From: DASVEE01 sp036399695
GTDB lineage: Bacteria; Acidobacteriota; Thermoanaerobaculia; Gp7-AA8
Length of the DNA stretch: 18,350 nt
Assembly: GCA_036399695.1 (NCBI GenBank)
Contig: DASWMP010000327.1
Span: 1-18,350 of the forward strand
Direction: 5' to 3'
Shown here: one piece after another, positions 14,963 to 18,350 of the stretch
Layout: every line of letters starts with the position of its first letter
How positions within the stretch are numbered: the stretch's first letter is position 1
Program-made: the position numbers and the translations under genes
The notes under the pieces: model-generated
Databases searched by the model: none
Seen by the model: the letters and a program-made list of their open reading frames with translations, nothing else
What the model was told of the DNA's origin: nothing

Positions 14963-15001
14963 TTCACAGCTTACAGACGGAACGCCGTCAGCGACTGTGA
15001 A
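14963..15001. repeat. Nested inverted repeat between the A-type carrier and the barrel gene
   Basis: Outer arms TTCACAG (14963-14969) and CTGTGAA (14995-15001) enclose inner arms GACGG (14976-14980) and CCGTC (14985-14989). It lies 15 bp upstream of the barrel start and 21 bp past the carrier stop. It could be an operator for the barrel gene or the end of the Fe-S transcript. There is no T-run on the minus strand. Confidence 0.5.
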
Positions 15002-15022
15002 GAATTCGGGATCGCGGCGACT

Positions 15023-15310
15023 TCAGCCACACCAGACGGCGGTTACCGCGTCCGGGTGATCGAGCAGGTACCCGTCCTCGTCGGCGTCATAGTTGATGAC
15101 GGCGCCGTCCAGGCGGCTGGCGGCCATGTCGTCCAGGGCCACCTTGATCTCGCCGAGCTCGACGATCCGGTCGCCGTCGTTCGGTTCCGAGGCGTAGCTC
15201 AGACGGTAGCCGCTGCCGCCGCAGCCGGTCGTGAAGGCGATGCGGAGCACCCGGCCGTCGAGATCGTGGCTGAGGTGCTCCGCGGCTTCGTTGGAGAGCG
15301 AGAGGTTCAT
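15023..15310 (-). CDS. HesB/IscA-like (A-type) iron-sulfur carrier, atypical C-terminus
   Basis: This 95-residue protein has the A-type carrier fold used to pass Fe-S clusters to target enzymes. The family core is clear: TTGCGGSGYRLSYASEPNDGD (Cys30), an IKVALDD strand, a DGAVINYD turn and an end resembling FNNPN (LLDHPDAV). Canonical IscA/ErpA end in C-G-C, giving three cluster ligands. Here the end is WCG with a single Cys94, so only two conserved Cys remain. It may bind clusters with other ligands, hold iron, or act as a dimer with fewer Cys. The start ATG overlaps the stop of the ferritin-like gene (ATGA at 15307-15310), so translation is coupled. It is the last of three Fe-S-related genes. 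Confidence 0.78.
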   Translation of the reverse strand: MNLSLSNEAAEHLSHDLDGRVLRIAFTTGCGGSGYRLSYASEPNDGDRIVELGEIKVALDDMAASRLDGAVINYDADEDGYLLDHPDAVTAVWCG

Positions 15311-15813
15311 TTCGGTGCGCTGCCGTGCACGATGCGCCACTGGGCGTCTTCGCGCTTCCACCAGTCGGAATCGAGTTTGATGAGCTCCAACTCGCGCTCG
15401 AGCTCGACCGCGTGTGATTTCTTCATGCTTTCGATGTAGATCATCAAGTTGCGGTCCAGCGCGTCAGAGCTGTTGATGATCTCGCGCAGCTTCTTCTGCA
15501 GGGTGCGTTCGCGGGCGATCAGGAACTCGGCCGATTCGCGGTACGAGAGCTCGCCTTCGAGCATGTCCTGGAAGCCGAGGTCGCCGCCGAGCGTGGCGCG
15601 GACATTCACGCCGGGGAGGGCGGCCGACTTGATGTCGATCAGGTCGCGAATCTCCCGCTCGTCCTCCGCGAACTGCTTGAACATCGCGGCGGACATCGGA
15701 TTCGGAAGGTTCTCCGCGAACTTCTGGAACGTCTTGTAGGCCTCGGCGGTGTACTGGTAAATGCGGGGAAGGAATTGCGCGAGCTGCGTCGGTTCGACGG
15801 TCGTCGTCGTCAT
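15307..15813 (-). CDS. Ferritin-like / rubrerythrin-like helical protein
   Basis: This 168-residue all-helical protein follows the four-helix order of the ferritin-like superfamily: helix 1 about 12-35 (Glu24), helix 2 about 40-63 (AEDERE), helix 3 about 81-112 (Glu89, Glu93) and helix 4 about 117-147 (Glu128, His134). Rubrerythrins carry E-x-x-H in helices 2 and 4. Here the helix-2 His position appears to be Ile55, and the helix-4 Glu/His spacing is unusual, so the di-iron site may be incomplete or altered. Iron storage or delivery to the neighbouring Fe-S carrier is an inference from context. A GAGG Shine-Dalgarno lies 8 nt before the ATG at 15813. It is 10 bp after ferredoxin and overlaps the A-type carrier. 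Confidence 0.55.
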   Translation of the reverse strand: MTTTTVEPTQLAQFLPRIYQYTAEAYKTFQKFAENLPNPMSAAMFKQFAEDEREIRDLIDIKSAALPGVNVRATLGGDLGFQDMLEGELSYRESAEFLIARERTLQKKLREIINSSDALDRNLMIYIESMKKSHAVELERELELIKLDSDWWKREDAQWRIVHGSAPK

Positions 15814-15823
15814 CTGTCTAACC

Positions 15824-16102
15824 TCATTCGATCTTCGCTACTTTGACTGCTACATCGCCGGTCAGCCGGGCCTGGCAGCTCAGCCGGTACGGCGCTTCGA
15901 GCTCTTTGTACGTTTCGTCGGGCGTCGGCGGAGTCAGGTTGCTCCAGCCCTCGACGACTTCGATCCTGCAAGTCCCGCACGCGCCGTCGCCACCGCAGAC
16001 GCTGCTGATCCGGACCCCCATCTCCTTCGCACACGCGAGCACCGGCTTTCCCTCGGGAAACTCGGCAACTTTCTGCTCGTCAAGGAACGTGACGCGAGGC
16101 AT
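15824..16102 (-). CDS. [2Fe-2S] ferredoxin, plant/adrenodoxin type
   Basis: This 92-residue small electron carrier has cluster ligands Cys36, Cys42, Cys45 (CGGDGACGTC) and Cys76 (LSCQAR): spacing C-x5-C-x2-C-x30-C, that is, the beta-grasp [2Fe-2S] family. One extra Cys24 is present. It is cytoplasmic, with no signal peptide. Context makes it a candidate electron donor for the LipA radical-SAM cluster or for cluster assembly with the two genes that follow 10 bp downstream. A good -10-like TATAGAAT on the minus strand ends 12 nt before the ATG, and there is no Shine-Dalgarno, so a very short leader is likely. The start of the transcript lies just inside the inverted repeat that separates it from lipA. 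Confidence 0.88.
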   Translation of the reverse strand: MPRVTFLDEQKVAEFPEGKPVLACAKEMGVRISSVCGGDGACGTCRIEVVEGWSNLTPPTPDETYKELEAPYRLSCQARLTGDVAVKVAKIE

Positions 16103-16114
16103 CGTGGTCGGCGG

Positions 16115-16122
16115 ATTCTATA
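16115..16122 (-). promoter_or_regulatory. -10 box for the ferredoxin-ferritin-like-carrier operon
   Basis: TATAGAAT on the minus strand lies 12 nt before the ferredoxin ATG. The -35 position falls inside the left arm of the inverted repeat 16126-16155 and shows no consensus match. Transcription would start about 5 nt before the ATG. Confidence 0.5.
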
Positions 16123-16125
16123 CGA

Positions 16126-16201
16126 CAGTTGGCGGTTGGCAGTTGGCGGTTGGCAGAAGAAACGGGTTCAATGCCAACCGCCTACTGCGTACTGCCAACT
16201 G
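16126..16201. repeat. Inverted repeat with tandem 14-bp arm units, overlapping the lipA 3' end
   Basis: CAGTTGGCGGTTGG occurs twice in tandem at 16126-16139 and 16140-16153. Arm 16126-16155 and arm 16172-16201 are reverse complements at 26 of 30 positions, with a 16-nt loop. The right arm includes the last codons and TAG stop of lipA. A strong RNA hairpin results at the end of the lipA message and before the ferredoxin promoter. Confidence 0.85.
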
Positions 16202-17114
16202 CTCTATGCGCCATGTACGAGCTCCGCACCAGCGGCGCCGACTCGACGTGATGGAAGCCGAGGGCGCGCGCACGCTGGCCGAGGTCTTCGAACTCGGCGG
16301 GAGTGTAGTAGCGGCGCACGGGGTGATTGCGTTCGCTCGGGGCGAGATACTGGCCCATCGTCAGGATGTCGACACCGGCCTCGCGGAGATCGCGGGCGAC
16401 CTCCAGGACTTCGTCTTCGGTCTCGCCCAGGCCGAGGATCAGGCTCGATTTTGTGAGGATGGAGCCGGTGCGCTCTTCGTGCGCCCAGCGGAGGATGTCG
16501 AGGGAGCGCTGGTATTTCGCGACGGGACGGACCGGGAGATAGAGGCGGGGGACGGTCTCGACGTTATGGGCGAGCACGTCCGGCTTCGCGGCCATGACGG
16601 TGCGGAGGGCGTCGCGGTTGCCGTCGAGGTCGGAGATCAGCACTTCCACGTTCGCGCCGCTGATCTCGCGGACGGCGTGGATCGTCTGTGCGACGATCTC
16701 CGCGCCGCCGTCGGGCATGTCGTCACGGTTCACCATCGTGATGACGGCGTGGCGGACGCCCATCTTCTTCACCGCTTCGCCGACGCGGCGCGGCTCGTCG
16801 AGATCGGCGGGCAGCGGGGTGCCGCGGCCAACCGCGCAGAAGGTGCAGCGGCGCGTGCAGATCTCGCCGAGGATCATGAAGGTGGCGGTGCCGGCGTTCC
16901 AGCATTCGAAGATGTTGGGGCAGCGCGCTTCCTGGCAGACCGTGTTGAGCGCCATATCGTTGATCAGGCGCGAGACCGGAAGCTGGTTGAGGTCGCCCGG
17001 GATGCGGATCTTCAGCCACTCGGGACGATGTCCGGCGCGCTTGTTCAGCGGCTTGTTGTCAGTCTTCTCGACTGTCGGGTCGACCAGGAGGTCGAGGGTG
17101 TTGGGCTCGTTCAT
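16182..17114 (-). CDS. lipA: Lipoyl synthase
   Basis: LipA is a radical-SAM enzyme that inserts two sulfurs into protein-bound octanoyl groups to form lipoyl cofactors. The 310-residue chain has the auxiliary-cluster Cys set Cys60, Cys65, Cys71 (CQEARCPNIFEC), the radical-SAM motif Cys86, Cys90, Cys93 (CTRRCTFC), GLGETEDEV and the C-terminal RSSY whose Ser ligates the auxiliary cluster. All catalytic residues are present. Family homology ends at about RSSYMAHR (304); the final AVGSTQ and stop come from the inverted repeat 16126-16201. The ATG overlaps the stop of the LipB-NUDIX gene by 4 bp (ATGA), so the two are translationally coupled. Confidence 0.96.
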   Translation of the reverse strand: MNEPNTLDLLVDPTVEKTDNKPLNKRAGHRPEWLKIRIPGDLNQLPVSRLINDMALNTVCQEARCPNIFECWNAGTATFMILGEICTRRCTFCAVGRGTPLPADLDEPRRVGEAVKKMGVRHAVITMVNRDDMPDGGAEIVAQTIHAVREISGANVEVLISDLDGNRDALRTVMAAKPDVLAHNVETVPRLYLPVRPVAKYQRSLDILRWAHEERTGSILTKSSLILGLGETEDEVLEVARDLREAGVDILTMGQYLAPSERNHPVRRYYTPAEFEDLGQRARALGFHHVESAPLVRSSYMAHRAVGSTQ

Positions 17115-18199
17115 ACGTGGACTCGGTCGGCGAGCTGCTGCTGGAGCTGCTCGAGTGCTTCGCGGTCGTCCGGCCAGCGGATCTTTTCATACGCTTCGGC
17201 GAAAGTGAACCAGCCCCAGGCGTCGTGCTCCGTCGCGTCGAGCTGGATCGGCAACCGGGAGTCGAGCGCCGCGGCGTAGCCGATCTCGCTGGCGATGATG
17301 GGGGAGGCGTAGCGGGTCGAGAGGAAAGCCGACTCGATCATGAACGACTGCATGAGGCCGAGCTCGTACGGATCCGCGGGATTGCCGGTCTCTTCGACGA
17401 GCTCGCGCTTCGCCGTCTCCAGCGGGAGCTCGCCTTCTTCGATCGAGCCGGTGATCGGCTGCCAGAAGTTGCCCCGCTCCGGCTTGCGGTGGAGCAGGAG
17501 GATGCGCGCTTCGTCGTGGACCAGGACCTTGACGAGGCGGAGCGTCTCCGGGCGCGGGACCAGCTCCCGGTCGAAGAGGTCGGCGAAATGCTTCGCCAGC
17601 ACGCCCCGGACTTCGGCGAGCGGCACCTGACGGCCGAGCTCGCGCTCGATCGACGTCACGCCCATCCCGGAGATGCCGCAGGGGGTGATGAAGCGGAAGT
17701 GCTCGAGATTCGTGCTGACGTTGAGAGCCCAGCCGTGGGAGGTGACCCAGCGGGCGATGCGGACGCCGATCGCGGCGATCTTGTTGTTGCCGACCCAGAT
17801 GCCCCGCTTGCCGTCGATGCGGGCGGCGGTGATGCCGTACTCGGCGACGGTGCGGATCAGCACTTCCTCGAGGTTCGTGACGTACTTGCGGACGTCGCGG
17901 TTGCCCTCGCCGAGGTGGAGGATCGGGTAGCCGACGACCTGGCCGGGACCGTGGTAAGTGATGTCGCCGCCGCGGGTGGTCTCGAAGAAGCGAACCCGCT
18001 CCGCCTGCAGCACTTCCGGGGCAGCGAGCAGGTTGCCGGCGTCGCCGCCGCGGCCGAGCGTGATGACCGGCGGATGCTCGAGGAGGAGGAGCTGATCGGC
18101 GATCTCTTCGCGCTGCCGCATCTCGACCAGCTTCTGCTGGAGATGCATGCCGTTTTCGTAGGTAACGAGATGAAGCTGGTGGAGCTCACACTTCCGCAT
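17111..18199 (-). CDS. lipB: Octanoyltransferase LipB fused to a NUDIX (NudB-like) hydrolase
   Basis: The 362-residue fusion joins two enzymes. Residues 1 to about 213 are LipB, which moves octanoate from acyl carrier protein to lipoyl domains. Motifs RGGDITYHGPGQVVGYP (76-92), Lys140 (NNKIAAIGVR) and the acyl-thioester Cys174 (PCGISGMGVTS) are intact. Residues about 220-360 are a NUDIX domain with a full box, GSIEEGE...RELVEETG (251-272). Surroundings NFWQPITGS, EHDAWGW and the late W..DREALEQL resemble NudB (dihydroneopterin triphosphate pyrophosphatase), so a nucleoside-triphosphate-type substrate is likely. LipB alone is usually 210-250 residues. No Shine-Dalgarno precedes the ATG at 18199. 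It overlaps lipA by 4 bp. Confidence 0.92.
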   Translation of the reverse strand: MRKCELHQLHLVTYENGMHLQQKLVEMRQREEIADQLLLLEHPPVITLGRGGDAGNLLAAPEVLQAERVRFFETTRGGDITYHGPGQVVGYPILHLGEGNRDVRKYVTNLEEVLIRTVAEYGITAARIDGKRGIWVGNNKIAAIGVRIARWVTSHGWALNVSTNLEHFRFITPCGISGMGVTSIERELGRQVPLAEVRGVLAKHFADLFDRELVPRPETLRLVKVLVHDEARILLLHRKPERGNFWQPITGSIEEGELPLETAKRELVEETGNPADPYELGLMQSFMIESAFLSTRYASPIIASEIGYAAALDSRLPIQLDATEHDAWGWFTFAEAYEKIRWPDDREALEQLQQQLADRVHV

Positions 18200-18227
18200 G
18201 GCCGCTTACGTAGAGTCGCAGGGGGCA

Positions 18228-18240
18228 TGGGATATTCCCA
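18228..18240. promoter_or_regulatory. Short palindrome upstream of lipB-NUDIX
   Basis: TGGGA and TCCCA are separated by TAT, 29-41 bp before the lipB ATG. This is a possible operator, but 5-bp arms can occur by chance. Confidence 0.25.
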
Positions 18241-18293
18241 GAGTGGGTTGGGGAACCGAAGCTCTGACCCCGCCCGACGCTGAAGTAGTGGAG

Positions 18294-18314
18294 GACGGAC
18301 AATCTTGTCCGTCA
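18294..18314. repeat. Short palindrome related to the one at 69-90
   Basis: GACGGAC (18295-18301) and GTCCGTC (18308-18314) flank AATCTT. Stem pattern and loop match GGACAGAC-ACTCTT-GTCTGTCC at 69-90 with a few changes. A further GTGACGGACAG ends the window at 18340-18350 and may begin another copy. Confidence 0.55.
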
Positions 18315-18350
18315 CAGGAGAACGTCGCCACGCCGCCGCGTGACGGACAG

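Noticed and set aside
15843..17279. 478-residue plus-strand frame opposite ferredoxin and lipA
   Set aside because: Mirror frame that reads straight through the inverted repeat and two certain genes.
17117..18283. 388-residue plus-strand frame opposite lipB-NUDIX
   Set aside because: Mirror frame rich in Asp, Glu, Val and Arg. The minus-strand fusion has full motifs for both enzymes.

Overview
The window reads as a chromosomal segment of a high-GC, Gram-negative (diderm) bacterium. It carries a lipoprotein, two outer-membrane barrels with signal peptides and C-terminal Phe, a type IV pilin-like protein, and housekeeping genes (radA, ftsH, tilS, hemB, lipA/lipB). Gene content, palindrome-rich intergenic DNA and probable leaderless starts would suit an Acidobacteriota-like lineage. 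That placement is a guess from style, because no rRNA or marker set is present. There are no phage, transposase, CRISPR or plasmid genes.

Layout. (1) 1-4319, minus strand: ansA, then a DUF1906/GH25-like protein, radA and an M23 peptidase lipoprotein. (2) 4600-6700, mostly plus strand: a YjbR-like protein, a porin and a coiled-coil protein built of exact 11-residue repeats. A 50-residue Cys-tailed miniprotein lies opposite. A strong bidirectional terminator closes the block. (3) 6758-10589, minus strand: the conserved tilS-hpt-ftsH trio. The Hpt has lost its catalytic aspartate, and its C-terminus is written by an inverted-repeat element. (4) 10629-12644: a pilin, hemB, a small eight-Cys zinc protein overlapping hemB, and a tRNA(CAU) with a very clear promoter. 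(5) 12745-14947: a membrane protein with an internal duplication, convergent with a His-rich outer-membrane barrel. (6) 15023-18199, minus strand: a LipB-NUDIX fusion overlapping lipA, followed by ferredoxin, a ferritin-like protein and an A-type Fe-S carrier.

How the genes fit together. The right-hand block looks like lipoate biosynthesis placed next to a compact iron-sulfur toolkit. LipA is an Fe-S radical-SAM enzyme that sacrifices an auxiliary cluster at each turnover, so a local electron donor and cluster carrier would make sense. In the middle block TilS modifies tRNA-Ile2(CAU); a tRNA with CAU anticodon lies 2 kb away, although it may be tRNA-Met.

The most unusual theme is intergenic. 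At least four sequence families of inverted repeats with iterated arms sit at gene 3' ends: 3184-3237 and 11141-11222 (one family), 8819-9062, 13943-14001 and 16126-16201. Two of them have become part of the neighbouring protein, supplying the last 16 residues and stop of Hpt and the last 6 residues and stop of LipA. A second theme is a -10-like hexamer only 6-8 nt before several start codons, suggesting leaderless mRNAs.
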